In this document: one piece after another, positions 35,123-44,171 of the stretch
Layout of the letters: each line of letters opens with the position of its first letter
Position numbering within the stretch: position 1 is the stretch's first letter
From: an uncultured bacterium
GTDB taxonomy: Bacteria > Bacillota > Clostridia > Lachnospirales > Lachnospiraceae
Length of the DNA stretch: 64,000 nucleotides
Reading direction: 5' to 3'
NCBI GenBank assembly: GCA_948467735.1
Contig: CAOKFN010000005.1
Coordinates: 69,341 to 133,340, forward strand
The notes under the pieces: generated by a model
The model's input: the letters and a program-made list of their open reading frames with translations, nothing else
What the model was told of the DNA's origin: nothing
Database searches by the model: none
Program-made: the position numbers and the translations under genes

Positions 35123-37327
35123 ATGGGTTTAAGGAAAAAGAGTTTACTTATTACGGCGTTCTGTCTTGCCGGTGCGCTGGCAGGCGCGGGTGTGTCGGCC
35201 GGTATTTGGGGCAGGGTTATTTTCAACATTCATAGTCAATTCGGGCTTGGAAAGTCAGCGCGATATCCCGACAGGAACGAAAAGGGGATTTTCGAGATTT
35301 CTTCCTTGGAAGACTTTGTAAACTTTCAGTATTTTGTGGAGAATGGATATAAGGGGCTGGACGGAGAACTATTGGCAGATTTGGATTTTGACGGGAAAAA
35401 ATATTGTATCAAAGATTATAACGGGCATTTCAACGGCAATGGATATTCTATTAGAAATTCCGCCATGGAACTGTTTATCCGGCTGGAATCGGAAGCCAAG
35501 GTGGAAAATCTGAATTTTGAGGATGTGAGGATTATAGATCGGAAGCATGGCACGGGCGCCGCTGCGTATTTTAACTATGGGGAAATTTCAAACTGTCAGG
35601 TGTCCGGCCATGTGGAGGGGCTTGCGTATACGGGGGGCATTGTCTGCACAAACTTGGGGGTCATAGCAGATTGTACCAATTATGCAGATGTGATTTCCAC
35701 ACAGACAGGAGAAACCTATGAATATAACAATTGGACCAGCGGATACGGCGCAGGCGGAATTGCGGGTTTAAGCGGCACATCTAGGAGGGAGGAAAATATT
35801 CCGTCCCAAAACCTCATTGTAAACTGCGCCAATTATGGAAACGTGACGGCAAAGAGTCTGGCGGGAGGCATCTGCGCTTATCTGGAGGACAGCAGCGCTT
35901 CCGCCGCGGCAGATTATTCCGTCCAAGAGATGGCGGAGAAATTCGGTTTTTCTTATGAAAACAGGGAATCTGGAGCGGATTGCGGTTTGGATGAGAGTGC
36001 TATGGCTTTGACGAATCAGTCGATAGTGAATTGTAGAAATTATGGGGACATTATGATCGAACAAATGACTGACAAGCATCAAGCCCACGTCAATGCGGCG
36101 GGAATCTGCGGATATCTTCATCGTGGGAATTTGTATCACTGCGCAAATCTGGGTAATATTTTGGTGTCAGAGAATGCTCCAAAGGTTTCGGCCGCCGGCT
36201 GGGCCTATACCTGCCGCACCATGGCAGTTTCATATAATATGGGCTTCGCGCAGAATTCCAGACAGCATATTTTGGACTGTGTAAGCTTACAAGGGACGGT
36301 TTCGGATACAATGCGCCATGAGAGCGTCATGGAATTGACAGAGGAGGAGATGGCCTTATGGGAGGAGGGGCGTTTGTTTGCGAAAGACAGGTCTTATATC
36401 AGCAATAATTGGCGGTTTGATTTGGATGAGGCGGTTCGTCTCTGTGCCTTGGAACCCTTGGGGGTGGAGGAAAACGCCGCTTCTTTGGGCAGGGACAATT
36501 ATTATCTGTGCGACGAATTTGCGATATATCTGCCGGATGGATTTGTCATTACGGAACAGAAGAGCGGCGGGGTGCTTTATGGACTGCAGATGTTTGTTCC
36601 CGCCTCCTATGGAGGGGAAGCGGGTGAGCAGTATGAAGCGTGGCTGATCCGCAGGCAGGTGGATATGGATACGGCCCTAGAGAGTGTGCGGCAGTCCAAT
36701 ACCAAATGGAGGATCCCTTATTTTATGGAGGAATGCTTCTCAACTCTGACCAATGAACATATTTTATCCATCTCTTCCTTGAATCTGCCGTTCCATGCCT
36801 GTTTCAAGGAGCGGAGGCTTGACGGAAAACGTATCTGCATGGAGAAGGCCATTCCTATGGGATGGGAGGACGTCTATATGGGAGAGGGAGATCATATTCT
36901 GGGCAATGTACTCAGCATCCCCTTGGAAGGGAACATTTGGGACGGGCTGGAGGCCAAATGGATTATGGTATTTGGCAATGAAGCGAATAATATTCGGCCT
37001 TCCTATAATTTTATTGACACTGTGGAAAATGGCTTTTACGCCCTAAACGGGCAGGAAAGCCTTGTGAGGGCGGAAGCGGGGGACTGTCTGTGGGAGCTGG
37101 CGGGAAAATACACGGGCGATGAGGAGAATTGGGGCGTTTTGGCAGGCATGAACGGCATGGAGAATCCGGATATGCTTTTGGAAGGGCAGATGCTCCTTGT
37201 GCCGGATTTCGATATATGGCAGCGCAGGCCCGAGGGACTTAATGCTTCTTGGCTGTGCGGGCAGGAGAATGCTTCTGAGGCAGTTTCGACAGAACGTTAT
37301 ACTACAGCTCGCCGAAATTTACAGTAG
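35123..37327 (+). CDS. secreted or anchored GLUG-repeat protein with C-terminal LysM
   Basis: A 734-residue exported protein. Residues 1-30 form a signal anchor (KKSLLITAFCLAGALAGAG). A GLUG-like beta-helix region (about 50-390) shows repeated blocks such as NCANYGNVTAKSLAGGICAY, NCRNYGDIMIEQ and AAGICGYLHRGNLYHCANLG. A second domain of unknown type (about 440-650) follows, and a LysM module ends it (GDCLWELAGKYTGDEENWGVL...LLEGQMLLVPD, about 672-715), which would bind peptidoglycan. GLUG repeats occur in adhesins and IgA peptidases. The last ten codons and the TAG stop lie inside the inverted-repeat element at 37296-37394, so the native C-terminus was probably replaced. Confidence 0.72.
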   Translation: MGLRKKSLLITAFCLAGALAGAGVSAGIWGRVIFNIHSQFGLGKSARYPDRNEKGIFEISSLEDFVNFQYFVENGYKGLDGELLADLDFDGKKYCIKDYNGHFNGNGYSIRNSAMELFIRLESEAKVENLNFEDVRIIDRKHGTGAAAYFNYGEISNCQVSGHVEGLAYTGGIVCTNLGVIADCTNYADVISTQTGETYEYNNWTSGYGAGGIAGLSGTSRREENIPSQNLIVNCANYGNVTAKSLAGGICAYLEDSSASAAADYSVQEMAEKFGFSYENRESGADCGLDESAMALTNQSIVNCRNYGDIMIEQMTDKHQAHVNAAGICGYLHRGNLYHCANLGNILVSENAPKVSAAGWAYTCRTMAVSYNMGFAQNSRQHILDCVSLQGTVSDTMRHESVMELTEEEMALWEEGRLFAKDRSYISNNWRFDLDEAVRLCALEPLGVEENAASLGRDNYYLCDEFAIYLPDGFVITEQKSGGVLYGLQMFVPASYGGEAGEQYEAWLIRRQVDMDTALESVRQSNTKWRIPYFMEECFSTLTNEHILSISSLNLPFHACFKERRLDGKRICMEKAIPMGWEDVYMGEGDHILGNVLSIPLEGNIWDGLEAKWIMVFGNEANNIRPSYNFIDTVENGFYALNGQESLVRAEAGDCLWELAGKYTGDEENWGVLAGMNGMENPDMLLEGQMLLVPDFDIWQRRPEGLNASWLCGQENASEAVSTERYTTARRNLQ

Positions 37328-37394
37328 GAAAATGAGCAATGGTATCTTATCGGCGGTCTGCAGCGGGGATTGTTTTATCGGTGTGCAGTATAGA
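37296..37394. mobile_element. MITE-like element, copy B
   Basis: 99 bp, ends GTTATACTAC (37296-37305) and GCAGTATAGA (37385-37394). Its interior is near-identical to copy A at 14765-14871 apart from an 8-bp gap: CGAAATTTACAGTAGG, TGGTATCTTAT, GTTTTATC. It supplies the stop codon of the GLUG/LysM gene. Confidence 0.68.
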
Positions 37395-37425
37395 TTGCCG
37401 CGTTCGATGGTACAGCCTCCGATAT

Positions 37426-37506
37426 CAGACTTCTTTTATCAAGGAGTGGTGGGAGAGCGAGGACAGCGTCACGCTGATTACCCGCCCGCGCAGGTTTTGG
37501 CAGCCT
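37426..37506 (+). pseudogene. fragment of a predicted AAA-ATPase-like (DUF1703-type) gene
   Basis: The frame TSFIKEWWESEDSVTLITRP then RRFW resembles the start of AAA-ATPase-like/PD-(D/E)xK proteins (typically 'FIKELIES...VTLITRPRRFGKT'). Here the P-loop is destroyed (RRFWQP instead of RRFGKT) and the frame ends shortly after. It lies directly after the MITE-like element and runs into the end of the araC-type gene on the other strand, suggesting a deletion. Confidence 0.5.
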
Positions 37507-37512
37507 GTCTGT

Positions 37513-38394
37513 TTACATATGAAACAGCGGGCTGCCGATTTTATAATTGAACTTATTTTTGTATTCAGCCAGCGTATATCCGGTATATTTTTTAAATATT
37601 TGGTTGATATACTGAGGTGAAAATTCAAAGTCATCGCATATTACAAAGATAGGACGATCGGTGTTTTCGAGTTCATCTTTTATCTTCGCGACCCTTGCTT
37701 TATTGACAAATTCAGTGAAAGTCATATTTGTATTCTTTTTGAAAAAGCGGCATAGATATGGCGGGCTTAAATGCAGCAGCTGCGCCGCGCCGTTTAGTGT
37801 AATTTTGGCATAAATATTTTGGTTGATATAATTGATGAGCAGTCCCATTGTCATATTGGTATGTAACGCGTTTTTATTATTTTGGTTTGAGCAGAACATG
37901 CGAAATAAATCTATCAATACAACATTGAGGAGGCTTTTAACGGAGTATTCCGATGCGGGCTGTGAATATGAATCATCATCAAGCATTTTTATCATGTAAT
38001 TGCGAATGCTTTTATTGTCCGTATCGCGCAGCGATATGAATGGCAGCCCGCCTTGAAAAAAGTCGTTCAGTTCGGGGAAATAGTTTTTATACTTTGTAAA
38101 GCGATATGGAAGAATCTCAGGCATAAACATACAGCAGTAAATACTAAGTTCACGAACGGGCAGTGCTGAAATGAGGGAAAAGTCCGTATTCGGCGCAAGA
38201 AGGAAGATATCTCCTTCCGCTGCGTTTAGGCTTGATCCGTTTATTGTGAGAATTCCCTTTCCGTGAGCAGTGTATATGAGCAGCATATGATTCGTTCTGG
38301 TCGGTTCCGGAGCATGATTGGCAGTGGTATGCTTGAGTCTTATGCCGCCGGATTTTATTTGGTTTTCCTCAGGATAAAAAAATTCTTGAATCAT
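37513..38394 (-). CDS. AraC-family transcriptional regulator
   Basis: A 293-residue regulator. The N-terminal cupin sensor is about residues 10-150 (MLLIYTAHGKGILTINGS, AAEGDIFLLAPNTDFSLI). The C-terminal double helix-turn-helix (about 195-290) has ITLNGAAQLLHLSPPYLCRFFKK and the conserved second half PIFVICDDFEFSPQYINQIFKKYTGYTLAEYK, close to the AraC/XylS signature. The ATG at 38394 is chosen because GGAGG is 8 nt upstream; the ATG five codons earlier has no such site. It is divergent from the GH43 gene, separated by 178 bp, so it most likely controls that gene and the following GH27 gene in response to a sugar such as arabinose or galactose. Confidence 0.88.
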   Translation of the reverse strand: MIQEFFYPEENQIKSGGIRLKHTTANHAPEPTRTNHMLLIYTAHGKGILTINGSSLNAAEGDIFLLAPNTDFSLISALPVRELSIYCCMFMPEILPYRFTKYKNYFPELNDFFQGGLPFISLRDTDNKSIRNYMIKMLDDDSYSQPASEYSVKSLLNVVLIDLFRMFCSNQNNKNALHTNMTMGLLINYINQNIYAKITLNGAAQLLHLSPPYLCRFFKKNTNMTFTEFVNKARVAKIKDELENTDRPIFVICDDFEFSPQYINQIFKKYTGYTLAEYKNKFNYKIGSPLFHM

Positions 38395-38494
38395 CCGTCG
38401 CGCCTCCATTGCTTTGCGTCTTGATCATAACATGGGGAAGGCGTCCTGTCAATGAAAAGGATAAAATTGCTTTCGGATAGATTAATATAGTCGA

Positions 38495-38524
38495 TTGCAT
38501 CTGCCAGAGGGCCGGGGGTATAAT
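38495..38524 (+). promoter_or_regulatory. promoter of the GH43-GH27 genes
   Basis: TTGCAT (38495-38500), an 18-bp spacer and TATAAT (38519-38524), with GGAAGGA as ribosome binding site at 38558. The weak -35 suits activation by the divergent AraC-type regulator. Confidence 0.5.
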
Positions 38525-38572
38525 CGTTAAAAGCAGGAATGCGATTAAGAAAAGGATGGAAGGATAAGCGAA

Positions 38573-41509
38573 ATGATGTATGAGGAAAAGGTTAATACCG
38601 TTATATTTATGGATGGACAGAACATTCTGGATACGCGGAATGTCAAATACTCGGAGGAAATGAAGAAGATACCTCAAGCGCCAAAGCATTTCGGAAGAAG
38701 ATTTATCGGCTGGTATGTTTCGGGGAGCCGCGATACCGTCGTAGAGCATCCGGCGGATTATCCCATGGAAGCGGATACAATCTTTGAGGCGGCATATAAA
38801 CCGGATCGGGAAGAAGGGGAAAGCAGGGCGTATTTATTCGCCTATTTTACCGATAATAACGAAGGTGAAAAGCTGTTTTACGGTGTCAGCCGTGACGGAT
38901 ATACGTTCAGGCAGTTAAATCAGGGCCGCCCCGTATTTGCATCAACACTCGGAACAAGACATTTGAGAGACCCTTATGTATTTCGGGGAGAGGATGGGTA
39001 TTATTATATTACGGCCACGGATCTGCATGGAACGGGAACGCCGAACTCTACGATTTTGATATACAAAAGCGCGGATTTGATCAGTATTTGCGGAAGCCTT
39101 CTGTTTGACTATAAACAGTTTCCGAATTTTCGGGATACAAAGAGGGCGTGGGCGCCGCAGGCGATATGGTGCCCCTGTCATGTAAATAAAGACGGCACAA
39201 GGGGCGCATATATGGTGTATCTTGCCATGATGAAGGAATCCGACGCGGCGGCTGTGGGGACGGTAATGTATCATCAGTTTACGACGGATCTTATGGATCC
39301 TTCAAAGTACACGGAACCGGAGATGATGCTGGAAGGGCAGGAGAACGGCTTGTATCGTGAAAGCGGCGCCATTGCCCGGTGCGATATGGTTGACGGCGTC
39401 TACAGGGAAATAGGGACAAGGAGCTTTGACAGGACGCTTAGAGTGGAAGGATCCAATATCTATAAGCTGCTGCATCAGGATAAATGGATCATCATGGCGG
39501 ACGGGAATGCTTTTGGCTGCGGCTTCCAAGCCGCCGAGACGACGGATTTCAACACATTTACAAGGCTCACGGAAAAGACGGACTGCAATCTTGATTTTAT
39601 TCCCCGCCACGGGTATGTGATTCCTATTTCGGAGGAACAGCTTCAAATATTGTTTGACGAGTACGGCGAGGCAGAGCTCACCGAGAAGTTCCCCGAGACT
39701 GAGGCGGATGTGGCTTCGGAGGAGGGCTACAGGCTTCTGAGTTATACCACCGACGGTTCGGAGTATATGCCGGGAAAATGGCCAATCATAGGCGGCAGCC
39801 TGCATCTGGCCGTTTCTAAGGATGGAGGGGCGTCTTATGAACCGCTTAATTCAGGGATAGGCGTGCTTTTTGTGGAGGCGGATTACGGGGAGGCCAATCC
39901 CGGGGAAGCCAATCCCGTCAACGGCAGTCCCAAAATGATGCGGGATCCTTGTGTATTTCGGCGAAAGGACGGGGGCTTTGGCGTGATTGCGGCAAGGGCG
40001 GATGCAGCTTCGGACATAGATGCGACGGACGGCAGGGCGATGATTTATGCCTCTGAGAATTTGACGGAGTTTGACTTTCAAGGATATCTTTCCTTGGATC
40101 ACTGCGCCGTCTCAAAAGTAAAATGCGAGTATGGGGAGGGCGTGTATAAAATTTCTTGGACAAATGCGGAAGGCAGGCGCAGGGAAGGGGCGACGGCAGA
40201 TTTTAGGAGCGTGTCCCAAGCGAAGGATTCCCATGACTTGTATGCGCCTCCGGCGCATAATCTGCCGAATGCCCAAGGGATAAATTCCCTGACCATTTCC
40301 AGAAGCGAATATGAGAGCTTAAGGGCGGGGCTGAATGCGCCTGAAAATACGGGTGTAAAAGAGTTTGAACCCATCATGGCAAAGGCGGGCGAGGACATTC
40401 TGCTGCCCAAAACCGCGGCTGCGGTTTACAGCGACGGTTCCATGGCGGATTATCCCGTGGAATGGGACGTCTCGGGGCTTGACGCGTCCAAGGCGGGGGA
40501 ATATATTTTGACAGGCACAATCAAAGCAAAAGCGTATCCTTCCGATATGATTGCGGACAGGGCGGATCCCTGTATCATAAAGAGGAACGGCATGTATTAT
40601 TTTGCGGCAACCCGCGACAGCGGCGGGCAGACGGTGCTCAATCTCAGGGCTGCGGACAGCATCGAAGGGATTGCGGCGGCGAGGGATCATGAAATTTTCG
40701 CCGGGGACGGGGGGCTGATATGGGCGCCGGAAATCCATGATGTGGACGGAAAGCTGCTCATATTGTTCGCCGCAGGCCCAAAATGGAATAAGGTCCAGTC
40801 CCATGTTATGATTTTTACCGGGGGAAATCCCTTGAACAAAAACGACTGGTCCGCGCCGGTGAGGGTGAGGAAGCAAAGCGGGGAATACTTGATAGAAAAT
40901 GGGATAACCCTTGACATGACCTGCTTTTGTTATCACGGGATATGGTATTATGCATGGGCTCAGCGTGTGATAGAGGATGCGGAGTATGGCATGGGAAGCT
41001 CGGATATCCATATAGCGTCGTTTCATCCTGCGGATCCGACTGTTTTGACAAGCGAGGACGCCGTAATCGCAAGGCCGGTTTATGGCTGGGAACGCTCTGC
41101 CGCCGCGGTGAACGAGGGGCCGTTTACCATTGAACATAACGGCAGCTTGTACATGACGATTGCGGTAAACGGATGTGATTCGTCCTATGGGATAAAGATG
41201 ATTTCGCTCAGGGAAGGAGGGAATCCCCTCTGCCCGTCCGACTGGAAGGCAAAGGGTTATCCTCTGCTTGCGACGGCATGGAATTTATCCGAGCCGGGCC
41301 CCGGGCACAGCAGTTTCACCACGGATGAAAACGGGGACGATGTTCTGATTTATCATTGGGGAAGGGCCGGAAAAGGCCGGACGACTTCCGCGAAGAGAGT
41401 TCATTGGAACGCGGCGGGAGAGCCGGTACTAAATATTCCTCATGGTCAGGAGATAACATCCGATTTCAAGACGATAAAAATTAAGGTAATCGTAACTTTA
41501 ACTTATTAA
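38573..41509 (+). CDS. double GH43-type glycoside hydrolase (arabinofuranosidase-like)
   Basis: A 978-residue intracellular protein (no signal peptide). Residues 1-80 look like a Flg_new/InlB-type repeat (GRRFIGWYVSGS...ADTIFEAAYKP). A first five-bladed-propeller-like module (about 85-560) has LRDPYVFRGEDGYYYITATD and DPCVFRRKDGGFGVIAA. A bacterial Ig-like linker (about 580-660, YPVEWDVSGLDASKAGEYILTG) joins it to a second module (about 665-970), which has the GH43 catalytic pattern: RADPCIIKRNGMYYFAAT (base Asp), LDMTCFCYHGIWYYAWAQ and NEGPFTIEHNGSLYMTIAV (acid Glu), then EPGPGHSSF. The C-terminal module resembles alpha-L-arabinofuranosidases; the N-terminal one is more diverged and may bind rather than cut. 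ATG 38573 or 38576 starts it. Confidence 0.75.
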   Translation: MMYEEKVNTVIFMDGQNILDTRNVKYSEEMKKIPQAPKHFGRRFIGWYVSGSRDTVVEHPADYPMEADTIFEAAYKPDREEGESRAYLFAYFTDNNEGEKLFYGVSRDGYTFRQLNQGRPVFASTLGTRHLRDPYVFRGEDGYYYITATDLHGTGTPNSTILIYKSADLISICGSLLFDYKQFPNFRDTKRAWAPQAIWCPCHVNKDGTRGAYMVYLAMMKESDAAAVGTVMYHQFTTDLMDPSKYTEPEMMLEGQENGLYRESGAIARCDMVDGVYREIGTRSFDRTLRVEGSNIYKLLHQDKWIIMADGNAFGCGFQAAETTDFNTFTRLTEKTDCNLDFIPRHGYVIPISEEQLQILFDEYGEAELTEKFPETEADVASEEGYRLLSYTTDGSEYMPGKWPIIGGSLHLAVSKDGGASYEPLNSGIGVLFVEADYGEANPGEANPVNGSPKMMRDPCVFRRKDGGFGVIAARADAASDIDATDGRAMIYASENLTEFDFQGYLSLDHCAVSKVKCEYGEGVYKISWTNAEGRRREGATADFRSVSQAKDSHDLYAPPAHNLPNAQGINSLTISRSEYESLRAGLNAPENTGVKEFEPIMAKAGEDILLPKTAAAVYSDGSMADYPVEWDVSGLDASKAGEYILTGTIKAKAYPSDMIADRADPCIIKRNGMYYFAATRDSGGQTVLNLRAADSIEGIAAARDHEIFAGDGGLIWAPEIHDVDGKLLILFAAGPKWNKVQSHVMIFTGGNPLNKNDWSAPVRVRKQSGEYLIENGITLDMTCFCYHGIWYYAWAQRVIEDAEYGMGSSDIHIASFHPADPTVLTSEDAVIARPVYGWERSAAAVNEGPFTIEHNGSLYMTIAVNGCDSSYGIKMISLREGGNPLCPSDWKAKGYPLLATAWNLSEPGPGHSSFTTDENGDDVLIYHWGRAGKGRTTSAKRVHWNAAGEPVLNIPHGQEITSDFKTIKIKVIVTLTY

Positions 41510-41653
41510 AATTTGCCAAGCCGCCCGGCTCTCGAGCGGAAAACATCATGAATCAAAGGCAGATATTATCGCCTGTGAGTATAGAATTATCACAGTGACT
41601 ATCGAAATTTAGAGGCTTCTATAAAAACGAAAAGCAAGGAGGAGTAATATAAT

Positions 41654-42913
41654 ATGACGACACTGACAAAACCGCCCATGGGATGGAACAGCTGGGACTG
41701 CTACGGCGCCGCCGTGAACGAGGCGCAGGTAAGGGCAAACGCCGAATATATGGCCCGGAATTTAAAAGAATTCGGCTGGGAATACATAGTGGTTGATATT
41801 CAATGGTTTGAGCCGAACGCCGTGAGCCACGAATACAATAAGGACGCGGCGCTGGTCATGGATGAGTTCGGGAGGCTTCTGCCTGCGGAGAACCGTTTTC
41901 CCTCGGCGGCGGGGAAGAAAGGATTTGGGCCCCTTGCGGATTATGTGCATTCTCTTGGGCTGAAATTCGGCATCCATATTTTGAGGGGAATTCCCAAGGA
42001 GGCGGTACGCCGTAATGTAAGGATTGAGAACACGGACTGCCGTGGGGCGGAAATTGCGGACTTCGGAAGCGTATGCCAATGGAACGGGGATATGTGCGGC
42101 ATTGATATGAGCCGAAAGGGGGCGCAGGAATATTATAACTCGATTTTCAGTCTGTATGCCCTGTGGGGGGTGGACTTTGTAAAGGTTGACGACATTGCGC
42201 GCCCTTATCATAAGGCGGAGGTGGAAGCCATTGCAAAGGCCATAGAAAACAGCGGCAGGGATATGGTGCTGTCCTTATCGCCGGGGGCCGCGCCCATAAA
42301 AGAGGCAGAGCATCTGTCGAAATGGGCCAATATGTGGCGCATGACCGATGATTTCTGGGATCAGTGGGAGCCGCTGAAGAAAATGTTCGACTACTGCCGG
42401 GAATGGTTTCCGTACACGGGGGATAACCATTTTCCGGACTGCGATATGCTCCCTTTGGGGCGTCTCAGGCTGTGTAACAGAGAGCATGGGGAAAACACAA
42501 AGTTTACAATGGATGAGCAGAAGCTTTTGATGTCCTTATGGGCGATTTTCCGTTCTCCACTGATGTTTGGGGGAGATATGACCATGAATGATGAGTTTAC
42601 ATTATCGCTGATACAGAATCGCGAGGTGATAGACATCAATCAGAATTCATGGGGAGGCCGGGAGGTTTACCGCAAGGGAGATGAAATCGTCTGGGCGGCG
42701 GGCGGTTCGGGGGATGTAAGATATCTGGCGCATTTTAATGTGGGAGAAGAGGAGGCCGCTGTTGAATTTAATCCCGAGTATATCGGCATTAGGGGAAAGA
42801 TAGATGTCTGCGAGATATGGGGCGGGGAAGAGAGGAAGGGAATTTTGAGAATAAAGTCCCTGATTCCGCCCCATGGGGTGAAATTGTATAAGGTGAGCGG
42901 GGCGGCGGTATGA
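41654..42913 (+). CDS. GH27-family glycoside hydrolase (alpha-galactosidase / beta-L-arabinopyranosidase type)
   Basis: A 419-residue (beta/alpha)8-barrel enzyme, cytosolic. KPPMGWNSWDCYG is the family N-terminus; the nucleophile is Asp179 in FVKVDDIARPYH and the acid/base is in MTDDFWDQW (Asp232 or Asp233). The C-terminal beta-domain (about 330-419) is short. In classic GH27 alpha-galactosidases the nucleophile motif is KYDNC; the variant here (KVDDI) is that of the clade including beta-L-arabinopyranosidases, fitting the arabinosidase-like partner upstream. It starts 144 bp after the GH43 gene with AAGGAGGAG. Together they would trim arabinose or galactose side chains of plant oligosaccharides already imported. 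Confidence 0.82.
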   Translation: MTTLTKPPMGWNSWDCYGAAVNEAQVRANAEYMARNLKEFGWEYIVVDIQWFEPNAVSHEYNKDAALVMDEFGRLLPAENRFPSAAGKKGFGPLADYVHSLGLKFGIHILRGIPKEAVRRNVRIENTDCRGAEIADFGSVCQWNGDMCGIDMSRKGAQEYYNSIFSLYALWGVDFVKVDDIARPYHKAEVEAIAKAIENSGRDMVLSLSPGAAPIKEAEHLSKWANMWRMTDDFWDQWEPLKKMFDYCREWFPYTGDNHFPDCDMLPLGRLRLCNREHGENTKFTMDEQKLLMSLWAIFRSPLMFGGDMTMNDEFTLSLIQNREVIDINQNSWGGREVYRKGDEIVWAAGGSGDVRYLAHFNVGEEEAAVEFNPEYIGIRGKIDVCEIWGGEERKGILRIKSLIPPHGVKLYKVSGAAV

Positions 42914-42965
42914 CGGGGGTATTTTGGGAAAACATAAGGAACTCATCCCATCAGGAAAGTGAATC

Positions 42966-42997
42966 ATCCCATCACTGCCCTCCGGCAATGATGGGAT
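42966..42997. terminator. bidirectional terminator between GH27 and glgD
   Basis: ATCCCATCACTGCC pairs with GGCAATGATGGGAT (one C-A mismatch), 4-nt loop, between two convergent genes. ATCCCATCA also occurs once more just upstream (42955-42963). Confidence 0.6.
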
Positions 42998-43028
42998 ATG
43001 TTCATTCTCCATTCTTTAATTCAACAGC

Positions 43029-44171
43029 TTAAACCTCCTGATGCTTTCCGATATAAACCGGGAAGGTGCTCGTGCCCTTTATTTCTTTTCCTGCCGTAAT
43101 CGTGACGTTTTTGTCCATGACGAGATATTCCACATCCGCGCCCGCCTCGATGACGGAATCCTGCATCAAAATGCAGTTCTTGACCTTCGCGCCCTTTGCG
43201 ACCTTGACGCCGCGGAACAGGATGCTGTCCTCAACCTCCCCTTCGATAATACAGCCGTCGGCCACCATGACATTCTGAACCTTCGCGCCCTCAATATACC
43301 GCGTGGGATTGTCGTCGCGGATTTTAGTATAAATCGGCGCGCCGGAGAAGAGGGCGTCCAGATTGTGGTCGTCCAGAAGCTTCATATTCTCTTCAAAATA
43401 GCTGGCCATATCACAGATGCGGGCGATATATCCCTCGTATTTATAGGCCTGTACATTCAGCTTATTTAACTGGGGCAGCAGAACGTCGCGCTCAAAGTAA
43501 ACCTGTCCCCGAACGGAAGCGGTATTAATCAGGTCTATCAGCAGTTCGCGCTCAATCACAAACATGTTCATAGAGAAATTCTGAATGCCCGCGTCCTTGG
43601 CATTCACATGAATTTTTGTTATCCGGCCGTTCTCAATGCATAAAGTGTAATAATATACCGAGTGATTGTCCTTGTCCTGCATCAAGCTTTTCGGAAGCTC
43701 CTGCTCATTGTAAGCTACCGTGATATCCGCGCCGCTTTCAATATGAGCCTTAATCATTGCCTTGAAATCAAAATTTACAACGATGTTTGCATCCGTAAGT
43801 ACGACATATTTTTCTTTCTGGCCTCTTAAAAAGCCTAAAATATTAGCCAGCGCGCCCACGCGGCCCACATAGGGATTGGCGTTTTTCTCCACGAAGGGTG
43901 GGAAAATATGCAGGCCGCCGTTTTTGCGGACCAGATCCCACTCGCGGCCGGAGCCCAAATGATCCATCAGGGAGTGATAATTGTTGTTCACCATGACGGA
44001 TATATTGTCAATGTCGCAGTGGGACATGCTGGACAGAATGAAATCAATCAAGCGGTAACGGCTGGCAAAAGGGATAGAAGCCATCAAACGCACATTTACC
44101 AGATCCGGAACCAGCGAATCATAACTGTTGGGGAATATGATGCCAAGCGCACTTGTATTTGAATTTACCAT
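43029..44171 (-). CDS. glgD: glucose-1-phosphate adenylyltransferase, GlgD regulatory subunit
   Basis: The 380-residue second subunit of ADP-glucose pyrophosphorylase as found in Firmicutes. The nucleotidyltransferase domain (about 1-240) has the expected degeneration of the catalytic N-terminus: [18 protein letters not shown] in place of the GGGxGxRL loop; [15 protein letters not shown] is retained. The left-handed beta-helix C-terminus follows ([40 protein letters not shown]). GlgD boosts or tunes GlgC activity. It overlaps glgC by 7 bp, so both are made together. Confidence 0.92.
   Translation of the reverse strand: MVNSNTSALGIIFPNSYDSLVPDLVNVRLMASIPFASRYRLIDFILSSMSHCDIDNISVMVNNNYHSLMDHLGSGREWDLVRKNGGLHIFPPFVEKNANPYVGRVGALANILGFLRGQKEKYVVLTDANIVVNFDFKAMIKAHIESGADITVAYNEQELPKSLMQDKDNHSVYYYTLCIENGRITKIHVNAKDAGIQNFSMNMFVIERELLIDLINTASVRGQVYFERDVLLPQLNKLNVQAYKYEGYIARICDMASYFEENMKLLDDHNLDALFSGAPIYTKIRDDNPTRYIEGAKVQNVMVADGCIIEGEVEDSILFRGVKVAKGAKVKNCILMQDSVIEAGADVEYLVMDKNVTITAGKEIKGTSTFPVYIGKHQEV

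Noticed and set aside
41573..41595. CRP-like TGTGA-N11-TCACA site before the GH27 gene
   Set aside because: Spacing does not match CRP (N6) and Clostridia use other catabolite control; more likely a chance hairpin.
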